From Photobacterium piscicola (GTDB lineage: Bacteria; Pseudomonadota; Gammaproteobacteria; Enterobacterales; Vibrionaceae), in the NCBI RefSeq assembly GCF_900166965.1, contig NZ_FUZI01000011.1:22330-86329 (forward strand): a stretch of DNA of 64,000 nt, read 5' to 3'. Below are positions 32,692 through 42,200 of the stretch, piece after piece; position 1 is the stretch's first letter; every line of letters begins with the position of its first letter. Position numbers and translations under genes: made by a program. Under the pieces are notes generated by a model. It worked only from the letters and a program-made list of their open reading frames with translations. It was not told where the DNA came from and did not search any database.

Positions 32692-33123
32692 ATGCTTAAT
32701 TATCTAAGTTTCAGGTATGAATTGTATAAATTAGATAAAATTTCTAAAGCTATGAATTTGGAATATAAATCCGTTGAAAAAACAATAACTAAACAAGAGG
32801 ATATGGCTGAGCTTACATTTCTTGGTTATGATATTTACAGTTTTGACATGGGAGTTAAAAAGATAACATCTGATTATTACAAACATGAAGCAAATAAGTA
32901 TTTAATACCACTCCCAAGTGTATCTAGTGCTGGGATGTATACTACTTTTGATTTTGATGATCTTGGTTCTGTAACCTTTTTAACATCTAAAGGTGTTTAT
33001 CCATTGCGTAAGTCGATTCGGGAAGAAAAAAAGTTAAAACGCGAAACTATTGGATTCTATATAACATCAATTACAGGTTTAATAGGAGCCATTATTGGTT
33101 TGATTTCATTTTTACCTAAATGA
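32692..33123 (+). CDS. Small tail-anchored membrane protein, unknown
   Basis: This 143-residue protein has a charged, soluble N-terminal part of about 115 residues and one C-terminal membrane segment (IGFYITSITGLIGAIIGLISF) with only three residues after it, the layout of a tail-anchored protein. No family was recognised. GGAGAG precedes the ATG. Codon use is AT-rich, like its island neighbours. Single-gene unit with its own terminator; function cannot be stated. Confidence 0.6.
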   Translation: MLNYLSFRYELYKLDKISKAMNLEYKSVEKTITKQEDMAELTFLGYDIYSFDMGVKKITSDYYKHEANKYLIPLPSVSSAGMYTTFDFDDLGSVTFLTSKGVYPLRKSIREEKKLKRETIGFYITSITGLIGAIIGLISFLPK

Positions 33124-33144
33124 ACGTTACGCGGACTCTCTCGG

Positions 33145-33169
33145 TACGCATAAATAGATTAAATGTTAA
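33145..33169. repeat. Island direct repeat, second pair, copy 1 (25 bp)
   Basis: TACGCATAAATAGATT followed by AAATGTTAA matches 33594-33618 at 22 of 25 positions. Upstream CGTTACGCGG resembles the start of the 38-bp repeat, so the two pairs may be one diverged family. Confidence 0.75.
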
Positions 33170-33198
33170 ATATCGCCCAAATTGAGGCGGTATTTTTG
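33170..33198 (+). terminator. Terminator of the tail-anchored protein gene
   Basis: ATATCGCC pairs with GGCGGTAT (one wobble) around an 8-nt loop and is followed by TTTTTG. Confidence 0.75.
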
Positions 33199-33311
33199 AT
33201 GATTAAGAATAGACAAAATGGTGACATTTAGCTCCATGTCACCATTATAATTTTCCATGATGACATTTAAAAATGAATGAAAGGTACTATTTAGTTAATG
33301 AGGGTTTTATA

Positions 33312-33470
33312 TTGAAACGTCAATTTGTTAGTTTTGAACAGTATAAAAAAAAAGCATTACAAGACCCAGAAATCAAAAAAAATTATGACGATCTAGCTGA
33401 AGAATTTAAATTGATTAGTGATCAAATAGCATTACAAAAACAAAGCCATAACAACACAGCAAAGAAATAG
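33312..33470 (+). CDS. Short antitoxin-like protein without its HTH
   Basis: This gives 52 residues starting from TTG behind GAGGG; an in-frame ATG at 33273 would give 65 but lacks a ribosome site. The sequence FEQYKKKALQDPEIKKNYDDL followed by AEEFKLISDQIALQKQ resembles the leader that precedes the helix-turn-helix in HigA/XRE-type antitoxins, but the protein ends where the HTH would begin. It may be a truncated antitoxin or a stand-alone small protein. No toxin is adjacent. Confidence 0.5.
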   Translation: MKRQFVSFEQYKKKALQDPEIKKNYDDLAEEFKLISDQIALQKQSHNNTAKK

Positions 33471-33593
33471 TTGAAGTAGTGATTTGTGAATTAGGTAACA
33501 TCACAACGTGGGTTTATCTCTGTTTTCACTTAGAAAAAAACATTAAAACACCAGCTATTCTGTTCGTTCTAAATGAATAGCGATCATGTTGAG

Positions 33594-33618
33594 TACACAT
33601 AAATAGATTTGATGTTAA
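33594..33618. repeat. Island direct repeat, second pair, copy 2 (25 bp)
   Basis: TACACATAAATAGATT followed by TGATGTTAA matches 33145-33169 at 22 of 25 positions. The two copies bracket the antitoxin-like gene. A shorter relative (GCATAAATAG) lies at 35821-35830. Confidence 0.7.
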
Positions 33619-33639
33619 GGCTACCTCAGTAGCCTTAAC
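33614..33639. terminator. Perfect 11-bp hairpin
   Basis: GTTAAGGCTAC pairs perfectly with GTAGCCTTAAC around CTCA. There is no long T-run, so it may be a weak or structural terminator. It ends the antitoxin-like unit and abuts the pstS remnant. Confidence 0.6.
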
Positions 33640-33646
33640 ACCAACC

Positions 33647-33805
33647 TCAATCTTTCAGCTCCAACTTAACCAGATTTTCATTCACAATCGGACAGGTAAT
33701 CGAATTTGGACAATATTCTGCCTATCACTGAATAAAATAAACCGTGAAAATTCTGGCTCCATCGGTACTAAGGCTTTTTTGTTGGGGCCTATTTATGTAT
33801 AGATA
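33647..33805 (-). pseudogene. Decayed copy of the pstS 3' end
   Basis: The stretch aligns with the last 150-160 bp of the intact pstS (from its TGA at 35915): shared runs include ATTTTCATTCACAATCG, ATAAAATAAACCGT and CTCCATCGGT, and the TGA stop is kept. A deletion of about 15 bp and other changes break the frame. Similarity continues a little beyond the stop (CTTAAC...TCAATCTT). Together with intact pstS it brackets the LysR/crotonase pair. Confidence 0.85.
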
Positions 33806-33830
33806 CAACCCGCGCGAATAAACATAAGCT

Positions 33831-34775
33831 CTAATGGCCATACAAGACATCAAAATCAGGAATATTCTGCTCCCAAATAGGCACATCTTCGCCAACAACT
33901 GACTTTAGAATCTCGATAAAGAGCTTCGTTTTAATAGGCGCATCTCGATGAGGGTACACCGCATAAACTGTTCCATAATCATCAATATTTAAATGAGTCA
34001 TGATAGGAACTAGTTTGCCTTCAATGATCTCATCATTAAGCATTTGCGCAGAAACAACCGCCAATGTATTTCCTGCTAATACACTTTTGACCATCATTTC
34101 TACATCATTAACTTTATAAATAGCATTAAGCTTAAATTGATGTTCGTTTTTATTTTCATCAAGATAGCTAAATTTATCAATTAATAATCCCGGTGCCGAA
34201 TAAATGGTTGCGGGTAACGTTTCTAATCTTTTAATTGTCTCTATTTTTCCATGTTGTTTAATAAAATCAGCAGAAGCGACAATTAATAAACGACTTCGAG
34301 CAATCTTTCTTGATATCAAGCTGGAGTTTTTAGCCTTACCAATTCGAAACCCAATATCAAAACCTTCTTGCACTATATCAACCATTCTATCTTCTAATCT
34401 AAGTTCACACTTCACATCAGGATATTGATGCTGAAAAATAGAAATCGCATCTTGTACATATTGACGACCAAACATCATAGAACTGGTGATCTTCAATGTT
34501 CCTTTGGGTTCTGAACGATAATTTTGAGTTAAGCGATGAGTATTTTCTAATAGTTCTCGCAATTGCCGCGCTTGATTTACCATTTCACTACCAGCGGCGG
34601 TTAACGATAACGAACGCGTAGTACGATTAAGTAATCGAACTCCCAGCTCCTTTTCTAAACGGCTTATCTGTTTTGATATTACAGAGCGATCTATATTTTT
34701 CTGCTCTGCCACATTAGTAAAAGAGCCCTGTTCTGTCACTTCAAGCAATAATAATAAACGTTCAGAAAAATCCAT
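33831..34775 (-). CDS. LysR-family transcriptional regulator
   Basis: This 314-residue LysR regulator starts at MDFSERLLLLLEV; nine further codons are open upstream, but AAGG lies just before this ATG. The HTH is SFTNVAEQKNIDRSVISKQISRLEKELG (about 18-45), followed by the LNRTTRSLSLT segment and an effector domain; it looks like the AaeR/CrgA-type subgroup. It is divergent from a crotonase-family gene across 177 bp, so it probably controls that gene. Ligand unknown. Confidence 0.85.
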   Translation of the reverse strand: MDFSERLLLLLEVTEQGSFTNVAEQKNIDRSVISKQISRLEKELGVRLLNRTTRSLSLTAAGSEMVNQARQLRELLENTHRLTQNYRSEPKGTLKITSSMMFGRQYVQDAISIFQHQYPDVKCELRLEDRMVDIVQEGFDIGFRIGKAKNSSLISRKIARSRLLIVASADFIKQHGKIETIKRLETLPATIYSAPGLLIDKFSYLDENKNEHQFKLNAIYKVNDVEMMVKSVLAGNTLAVVSAQMLNDEIIEGKLVPIMTHLNIDDYGTVYAVYPHRDAPIKTKLFIEILKSVVGEDVPIWEQNIPDFDVLYGH

Positions 34776-34952
34776 ATAAGCCTTATGAGAATAAAGAAAC
34801 AAGCCATTGGTGCAATATTAGCATCAATCTTGTGCTCATAACGGTGTTTTTCTCATCTAATGGATTGCTTATAGTTAACTCAATGACGAAAAGGAAGTCA
34901 TTTAACGTTACCGTATTTAGCGAGCCTAGTAGGCTATTTAGAGGAAATTATT

Positions 34953-35765
34953 ATGAAAACACTATCAATTACTAGCCAAGGTGGTATCGCAACAGTAACC
35001 ATCAACAATCCACCAGTGAATGTATTAACTATTGATCTAATTAACGAAATTAATGCGTTTGTACTTTCCTTAAAAGACGACCGAGATACAAAAGTGGTTG
35101 TATTTAAATCACTGCACGAAACGTTCTTTTTAGCACACCTTGATCTTAATGTGATTAACGGTACTCAAGGTGGACAAGCAGCTTCTATTGAGTTCAATCA
35201 CATGATAATGAACATCAAAGCGATGAAACAAGTCTCTGTTGCCGTGGTTGATGGCGTAGCTCGTGGCGGCGGTGACGAATTTGTAATGGCATGTGATCTT
35301 GCTTATGCCACTGAAAATGCAGCATTTGCTCAACCAGAAATTCACGTCAATATTCCAACTGGCGGCCAAGGTGCGGTTCAATACGCAAGAAGAATGGGCA
35401 AAAACAAAGCATTACAAGCGCTATTATTAGGTAACGACTTCACTGCACAACAAGCTGAGAAACTAAACATCATCACTCAGTTTGTACCTAAAGCAGAAAT
35501 GGATACCTTTTTAGAAATGACATTGGGCGTAATCAGCGGTTTAGACGTTCGTGATATCGTGATGTACAAAGAAATCATCGCAGCCTCAATTACAGACGAA
35601 ACCGCTGGCGCAGAGCTAGAGTTACGCTACTTTTTAGAACGTGCAAAAGAAGAAAAAACGGCGACGATTATATCTACATTTCTAAAACATGGCGGACAAA
35701 CTGAGCGTGAAGCAAAAGATATGCAAGGTATCTTTGTTGATACCGCAGCAGAGCTATCAAAATAG
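34953..35765 (+). CDS. Enoyl-CoA hydratase/isomerase family protein
   Basis: This 270-residue crotonase-fold protein (N-terminal ISSQGGIATVTINNPP-like start at residues 6-20) shows the oxyanion-hole segment VDGVARGGGDEF and both conserved glutamates (GGGDE and AQPEI) that act in enoyl-CoA hydratases, so it is probably catalytic on an acyl-CoA. The substrate is unknown; no other beta-oxidation gene is nearby. AGAGGAAATT precedes the ATG. Divergent LysR gene upstream, strong terminator downstream. Confidence 0.82.
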   Translation: MKTLSITSQGGIATVTINNPPVNVLTIDLINEINAFVLSLKDDRDTKVVVFKSLHETFFLAHLDLNVINGTQGGQAASIEFNHMIMNIKAMKQVSVAVVDGVARGGGDEFVMACDLAYATENAAFAQPEIHVNIPTGGQGAVQYARRMGKNKALQALLLGNDFTAQQAEKLNIITQFVPKAEMDTFLEMTLGVISGLDVRDIVMYKEIIAASITDETAGAELELRYFLERAKEEKTATIISTFLKHGGQTEREAKDMQGIFVDTAAELSK

Positions 35766-35774
35766 TAGAAAAGA

Positions 35775-35812
35775 AAAACACCCTGAGTAAATTTCTTTAT
35801 TCAGGGTGTTTT
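35775..35812. terminator. Bidirectional terminator after the crotonase gene
   Basis: AAAACACCCTGAGTAAA pairs with TTTATTCAGGGTGTTTT (one wobble) around TTTC. It ends the plus-strand crotonase gene and lies about 100 bp beyond the pstS stop on the minus strand. Confidence 0.92.
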
Positions 35813-35914
35813 ACGTTACTGCATAAATAGCAACCACAGAGCTTTAGAGCATTTATTGGCGGTCTACACACGTTAATGTAATATTAACGCGCCGCAACAA
35901 TCTTAACGCTAGCT

Positions 35915-36925
35915 TCAATCTTTTAGCCCCAACTTCACCATATTTTCATTCACAATCGCAACAGGTAATGGAATATAACCGTCTTTTTGCACTATATTCT
36001 GACCATCACTGGATAAAATAAACCGTAAGAATTCTTGCTCCATCGGTGCTAGAGCTTTGTTGGGATGTTTATTGATATATAAATATAAATAACGTGATAA
36101 CGGGTAATTACCGTTAATTGAGTTCTCTACTGTTGCCTCAACATAATCAGAGCCTTCACGAGCAACTGGAATAGCGCGAATGCCCGTAGTTTTATAGCCA
36201 ATGCCTGAATAGCCGATGGCATTAAGCGAGGTTGAAACAGCCTGCACTACCGAAGCTGAGCCCGGTTGTTCATTAACGTTATTACGAAAATCGCCACGAC
36301 ATAAAGCACGCTTTTTAAAGTCACCATAGGTGCCAGATACAGAATTACGACCAAATAATTGAATATCCCGTTGTTGCCAACTATTAGGTAAGCCTAGTTG
36401 TCCCCATTGAGTAATAGGTACTAATGCGCCACAACGTAAAGTTCGTGAGTATATTGCATCTAACTGCTCGAAATTAATGCCTTTAAGCGGGTTATCTTCA
36501 TGCACAAATACTGCTAATGCATCTACTGCTACTTTAATTGCTGTTGGTTTATAACCATATTCTTTTTCAAACGCTTCAATTTCTTTGGTCTTCATTTCAC
36601 GGCTCATTGGCCCTAACTGTGCCGTTGCTTCCACCAGCGCAGTCGGGGCTGTTGATGAACCTGATGTTTGAATTTGAATATTAACGTTCGGATATTGACG
36701 CTTAAAAGCCTCGGTCCAATAGGTCATTAAATTGGCTAACGTATCTGATCCTACCGAAGATAAATTACCCGAAATGCCACTGACTTTATGATAAGGCTGT
36801 AACTGAGTATCAACCTCAACGGTAGAGGTCGTTGCAGCCATAACGGGGGCTAATGCTACTACGCTCCACAATGTAACGGCGCTGAGTGTGGTCGTAACCA
36901 TTTTAGTGAGTGGCGACAATAACAT
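35915..36925 (-). CDS. pstS: Phosphate-binding protein PstS
   Basis: This 336-residue periplasmic phosphate receptor of the PstS type has a Sec signal peptide at about residues 1-30 ([17 protein letters not shown]). Binding-loop segments include [37 protein letters not shown] and IGYSGIGYK. It lies 16 bp after phoR on the same strand, so phoB-phoR-pstS form one Pho-controlled operon. Its permease and ATPase partners are encoded at 21.6-26.4 kb. A degraded duplicate of its 3' end lies at 33647-33805. Confidence 0.93.
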   Translation of the reverse strand: MLLSPLTKMVTTTLSAVTLWSVVALAPVMAATTSTVEVDTQLQPYHKVSGISGNLSSVGSDTLANLMTYWTEAFKRQYPNVNIQIQTSGSSTAPTALVEATAQLGPMSREMKTKEIEAFEKEYGYKPTAIKVAVDALAVFVHEDNPLKGINFEQLDAIYSRTLRCGALVPITQWGQLGLPNSWQQRDIQLFGRNSVSGTYGDFKKRALCRGDFRNNVNEQPGSASVVQAVSTSLNAIGYSGIGYKTTGIRAIPVAREGSDYVEATVENSINGNYPLSRYLYLYINKHPNKALAPMEQEFLRFILSSDGQNIVQKDGYIPLPVAIVNENMVKLGLKD

Positions 36926-36941
36926 TAGGTATCCTTACCCT

Positions 36942-38273
36942 TTAAGAATGATCATTGGTGATGGCATGTGGCAATCTGGTGTCAGCCACTAATCGACTTG
37001 GCAGCGTAAATGAGAAGGTACTGCCCTTATCAACTTCACTTTCAATTTCTAGATGTGCATCATGATGGCTTAATGCGTGCTTAACAATAGCGAGCCCTAA
37101 ACCACTGCCGCCAGTTTCACGTGAGCGGGCTTTATCAACTCGATAAAAACGTTCAGTTAATCGATGAATATGTTGTGCAGCAATACCCTCACCACTGTCC
37201 GTTACTTCTAATCGAGGTCCTGTTGGTGAGCGATACCAACGCACATGAATAGCAGCATCATTCGGAGTATGTTTAACCGCGTTATAAACTAAGTTTGAAA
37301 TAGCACTGCGGAGTTGATCATTATCGCCAAAGACTTTTAAGCTGTTATCAACCTCAAAGGTAAATGACTGATCTTTATTACTACTGAGTGACATGGCTTC
37401 TTTTTCTAAAATATCAAGCATTGCAGGCACATCGACCATTTCTTCTAGTTCAATCGTCGGTGCCGCTTCAATTTTAGATAACGTTAATAATTGCTCAACT
37501 AACGCATTCATACGCGCTAATTGTTCGGTCATCACGCCATGAGCACGATCCCACATTGGTCCCATTAGCATTTCAGGATCTTGTGCCATTTCAAGATACC
37601 CTTGCAAGACAGTCATTGGGGTGCGTAGTTCATGGGACACATTGGCAAAGAAATTACGGCGCATGCCTTCCAGTTGTTTTAACTGTGACACATCACGTAC
37701 CGCCATCAGATATTCGCCCTCAGTGTAGCGCATGATCCGTAATTCTAGAGTACGGTCATAATTCATCGGTGAGGTTATTTCTAATGGGGTATCAAAAGCT
37801 TGACGAGAAAGATAGCGTACAAAATCAGGGCTGCGTAACAAATTACTGATAGGTTGACCGCTATCATCAGGCCAGCGCAAACCTAATAATTGTTGGGCTA
37901 ATTTGTTGCACCAGACAATATTACCTTCGCTACGAAACACCACCACTGCATCGGGCAATGATTCGGCACCATTACGGAAACGACGAATTAAGGTAGTGAG
38001 TTCTTTGCGACGGCGACGGTTACGCTGTTGTAAGCGGTAAATACCGTTAAACAGCGGTTCCCAACTGCCAGAGCCTGAAGGCGGCGTTAAGCTACGATCT
38101 TTCCATAACCAATTCGACATTTTAAGTTGGTTATGAAAATGCCATCCAAGTTGGATCCAACTCGCGATCAATAAAAACCACGGTAGATAGCCAAAAATAA
38201 CACCAAGTATAAGCCAAGGAAGATAAAATAATATCAGCTCCCCAACCAACTTTTTCCATGTCAATCTTTCCAC
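36942..38273 (-). CDS. phoR: Phosphate sensor histidine kinase PhoR
   Basis: This 443-residue kinase has two N-terminal membrane segments (about 10-45), a PAS domain (about 95-195, with [20 protein letters not shown]), the HisKA phosphoacceptor [22 protein letters not shown], and HATPase motifs ([29 protein letters not shown]). It phosphorylates PhoB when phosphate is scarce, under control of Pst and PhoU. Gene order phoB-phoR-pstS with short gaps. Confidence 0.96.
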   Translation of the reverse strand: MERLTWKKLVGELILFYLPWLILGVIFGYLPWFLLIASWIQLGWHFHNQLKMSNWLWKDRSLTPPSGSGSWEPLFNGIYRLQQRNRRRRKELTTLIRRFRNGAESLPDAVVVFRSEGNIVWCNKLAQQLLGLRWPDDSGQPISNLLRSPDFVRYLSRQAFDTPLEITSPMNYDRTLELRIMRYTEGEYLMAVRDVSQLKQLEGMRRNFFANVSHELRTPMTVLQGYLEMAQDPEMLMGPMWDRAHGVMTEQLARMNALVEQLLTLSKIEAAPTIELEEMVDVPAMLDILEKEAMSLSSNKDQSFTFEVDNSLKVFGDNDQLRSAISNLVYNAVKHTPNDAAIHVRWYRSPTGPRLEVTDSGEGIAAQHIHRLTERFYRVDKARSRETGGSGLGLAIVKHALSHHDAHLEIESEVDKGSTFSFTLPSRLVADTRLPHAITNDHS

Positions 38274-38425
38274 ATGTTTACTCCTAGCTGTAACGGAGTA
38301 GCACAGTGGTTCCGTTACGCTATTTTTCTATTCGATAAAACCAACACAACCTTCATTGCTATCACAGGCGCATGATAATAATGAAGGTAACGAGTTTGCC
38401 ACGGCGGGTAAGCACAATGGAATAT

Positions 38426-39115
38426 TTACATGCGTGTCGAAAAACGGTATCCCGCCCCACGTACGGTTTGGATCATTTTATCGTGACCACCATTTTCAAG
38501 CGCTTTGCGTAAGCGACGAATATGGACATCAACGGTACGATCTTCAACATAAACATTGGTGCCCCACACATTGTTCAACAACTGCTCGCGGCTATAAACA
38601 CGTTCTTGGTGAGTCATAAAAAAGTGCAGCATCTTAAACTCAGTCGGGCCCATATCTAATGGTTCATCAACAGAGGTTACGCGATGTGAAACAGGATCTA
38701 GCTTCAATCCTTGCACATCAATCACATCATCTAAAGCCGTTGGTGAAGCACGACGCATCACGGCTTTCAAACGTGCCATTAACTCTTTAGGTGAAAAAGG
38801 TTTGGTAATGTAATCATCCGCACCCACTTCAAGACCACGCACTTTATCTTCTTCTTCACCACGGGCGGTTAACATCACCACTGGAATTTGGCGTGTCAGT
38901 TCGTCACGTTTAAAGTGTTTGATCAAGTTAATGCCAGAGCCTCCAGGTAACATCCAATCCATTAAGATTAACTCAGGATACGGCTCACACATTTTTTCTA
39001 ATGCACTATCGTAATCTTCAGCTTCTATTGCTTGATATCCATTTTGCTCTAGTACAAAACACAACATTTCGCGAATCGGTGCTTCGTCTTCTACTACAAG
39101 AATCCGTCTTGCCAT
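38426..39115 (-). CDS. phoB: Phosphate response regulator PhoB
   Basis: This 229-residue OmpR-family response regulator has acidic residues E9/D10, phosphorylation site D53 (LILMDWML) and lysine K105 (TKPFSP) forming the receiver; the C-terminal winged helix ends VRGAGYRFS. It binds Pho boxes, two of which occur in this window (upstream of pstC and of phoB itself). It is first in the phoB-phoR-pstS operon; 152 bp separate it from phoR. Confidence 0.97.
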   Translation of the reverse strand: MARRILVVEDEAPIREMLCFVLEQNGYQAIEAEDYDSALEKMCEPYPELILMDWMLPGGSGINLIKHFKRDELTRQIPVVMLTARGEEEDKVRGLEVGADDYITKPFSPKELMARLKAVMRRASPTALDDVIDVQGLKLDPVSHRVTSVDEPLDMGPTEFKMLHFFMTHQERVYSREQLLNNVWGTNVYVEDRTVDVHIRRLRKALENGGHDKMIQTVRGAGYRFSTRM

Positions 39116-39173
39116 AATAAAATATACCTAGTCGTTTGTTTTCTCTGACATGCATCATTATGTGTGTTCATTA

Positions 39174-39191
39174 TGACACTTTTGTGACTTT
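39174..39191 (-). promoter_or_regulatory. Pho box upstream of phoB
   Basis: On the minus strand AAGTCACAAAAGTGTCAT keeps both GTCA direct repeats at 11-bp spacing of the PhoB consensus. It lies about 60 bp before the phoB start codon and implies autoregulation. Confidence 0.75.
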
Positions 39192-39263
39192 TTCAGATAA
39201 AGCGCGTTTTAATATAATTAATAATAACCGTTTAAAATAGGCTTATTAGTTGATATTGCAAGA

Positions 39264-39287
39264 AAAAAAGCCATGTAATTAATGGCA
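39264..39287 (-). terminator. Terminator of sbcDC
   Basis: On the minus strand GCCAT pairs with ATGGC around a 7-nt loop and is followed by seven T, just beyond the sbcC stop and ahead of the phoB promoter. Confidence 0.85.
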
Positions 39288-39293
39288 ATCTTA

Positions 39294-42200
39294 TTACCCT
39301 TTAATAACAATTTGACTACGTCCACCACCAATAGCTTCAACGGCTACTTGGATTCCAATCCGCTCTACTAAAGTGCCAACATGCGAAATCACGCCAATCT
39401 GACGCCCATCCGCTTGCAGAGCATCTAAGCAGGCTAATGCCATCTCTAAACTATCAGGATCAAGCGTACCAAAACCTTCATCAATAAACAGTGAGCCGAG
39501 CTGGCGCGTATCTGCCGCAAGCGATGCTAATGCCAACGCTAACGACAACGACACTAAGAAACTTTCGCCACCAGAAAGCGATTCCACACTGCGGACTTCA
39601 TCGCCCATATCATGATCGATAACTTGCAATGCTAATGGGCAACCAGGAACGGGTTGCAAAGCATAACGCGGGGCTAAATCTTGCAAATGTTCATTCGCTG
39701 CTAACACCAATTGTTGTAGGGTTAACCCTTGTGCTAAGGTTCTAAATTTATTACCTGTTGCTGAGCCGATCAACTCATTCATTTGTAACCACAACTCGGT
39801 TTGGGTCTGTTGTGTCGCTAACGCAGAGCGTAAATCCCCTGCCTGTTGTTCCGCTTGCTCGGCATGGACTAATTGCTGACGTAATTGAAACACCTGATCA
39901 TCACAGTGCTGTTTTTGAGTCAGCCATTCCGTCATGGTTTGCTGTTGTGAACTCGCATCATTGCTGATGTCATGAGCAGTAAACCAACCTGTCGCTAATT
40001 CGACCAACGGCTGATGATCAGCATCTGCTTGCTGACGCTCTTTTAATACCGTTTGGCTAGCAGATAATACTTGTTCGATCTGTTTTAGTTCAGCCCGTTG
40101 TTGTTGCAACCATGCATCATCTTTACTCAATAACGCGGTCAATTCAGGCTCAGTCAGAGCTAATTTTTCTAACCAATTACCCCATGTTTGTTGTAACTGT
40201 TGTTGAGCTTGATTGGCTTCAACCAATTGCTGTTGAGCATGGTGATGGTGCGCTTCATTTGCCGCCATCGCTTCGGCTAACTGATTAAGCAGAGTTTGTT
40301 GTTGTTGTAATTGTTGTTGCTGGTATTCAAGCTCAGCTTTGGCTTTATTTTCAATGACATCTAACGATTGCTCACCAATGAGATCAAGCCGTTGTTGCCA
40401 ATATAGCGTTTGTTGTTGCGTTAACTGATGATCTTTATTGGTCATCGTCTGTAACTGCTGCTCGTTATGCTCAACGCCACTGATTAACTGAGCCAATACA
40501 GGAGCACGTTCAGCTAACTGTTTTTCAAGTTGTTGTTGTTGGTTAACATTGGTTTGATATTGTGCTATTTGTTGCTCAAGTTCGGCAATAAAACTATTTT
40601 TACCTTGCTGAGATAATACTGTTAGCCACGTGTCATTTCCGTAAATTGCATTCAATGCCTGTTGTCTTTGTTCGTAGACTTTTTGTTGGCTTTCACATTG
40701 TGACACTAACGCTTTTTGCTGTTCTTGCGCTTGCGTTTGTTGTTGCGACAACTGATGGTAAGTTTCTTTGAGCTCAGCTTGTTGATGACCTAATTGCAGC
40801 AACTGTTGCTGTTGCTGTTTAACCTCGGTGATCAGTTTTTTACGCTGCTCGCCTTGGGTTTTAATGGTCTGCATTTGTGCTATCGCATCATCCTGCGCTT
40901 GTGACCAATTGGCTTGATAATGTGCCAATTGAGCCACATCACTGACGGCGGATAAGCTAATTTCAGCCAACGTTATCGCATCAAGATCAAGCGCCATTAA
41001 ATCAGACCAATGACATTGTTGCTGACTGACTAATGTTTGAATATTCGCATTAAGTCCATCAATCTCTTGCGCTAATTCGGTTTGGGTGTGTTGATCTTGC
41101 GTGATGGTTTGGGTCAGTTGACGCTGCTCGGCATGAACATCTTGCAATTGTTGGGCTAGCTGCTGCAATCGCTGCTGTTGCTGACTAATAATGGTGGCAA
41201 CTTGCGGATTATGTTGCTGATATGGATGTTCAAGCGCACCACATAACGGACATGCTTCGCCCTCAATCAATTGATCACGATAATCAGTTAAGTTCATCAC
41301 CGCACGACTTTGAGTCAGTTGATGATCAACTTCTTTATATTGCGCGTCTAATTGTAATAATTCAGGGGCTAATACGGTTAAACGGTGTTGATTATTGGTG
41401 ATCGTTACCGCTAATGCTTGCTGTTGTAACTGCAATTTATCACGTTGCTGTAGCTGTCCATGCCACTTATCTAAGCCATATAAACTGTCTTTTAATTGGC
41501 TATTACACTGCTGATAAGCACTATAATCCTGACGCTGTTGATCTTGTATTTGTTCTAATTGAGCAAGATCATGCGCTGCAACTTGTACCGTTAACTGTTG
41601 CTGTTGTGCCACAAAACCTGATAGCTGTTGTTCTAAGTCAGCTTGTTGTTGAGTGATTGTGGTTAATGTTATTTGACGTTGTTTAATATTCGCTTGCAGT
41701 TGAACAATATCGGTTTGTGCTTGCTGAAATTGGTTAACGTTATCTTTGATCGCGTTATGCTGTTCGGCTAACGCTTTCACCGCTTGCGTTGTCTCTAACT
41801 CAACCACCAGCTGTTGGTACTGTTGCTGCGAGGCCTGTTGTTGCTGTTGCTGCTTTAATAATTGCTCACGGTTAAGTGCTAACGCGTTAGTTAACTGTGA
41901 AACTTGCAGTTGTAACTCATCACGTTGCAACTGTAAGCCATGATGTTGTTGTTCAATGGTGGCTGCTTGCTTTAATTTTGGTTCTAACGCATTAAACACC
42001 TGTTGTTTTTGAGTCAGTAACTGTTGGCATTGCTCAGTACTTGCTTGCAATTGCACTTGCTGTTGGTGGTTATCTTTTAAAGTAGCGCTGCTTTGTTGCT
42101 CTGTTACCGTCCACTTACTGACTTGCTGTTTAGCTTGTGCTAATAACGTAAAGTCACCACGGGCAGGCAAAGCTTGTTCGTATTGTTGTAACTCAATATA

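Noticed and set aside
30993..33618. Integron cassette array (attC sites)
   Set aside because: GTTAAAT boxes occur, but no matching RYYYAAC partner, no extended palindrome and no integrase were found.
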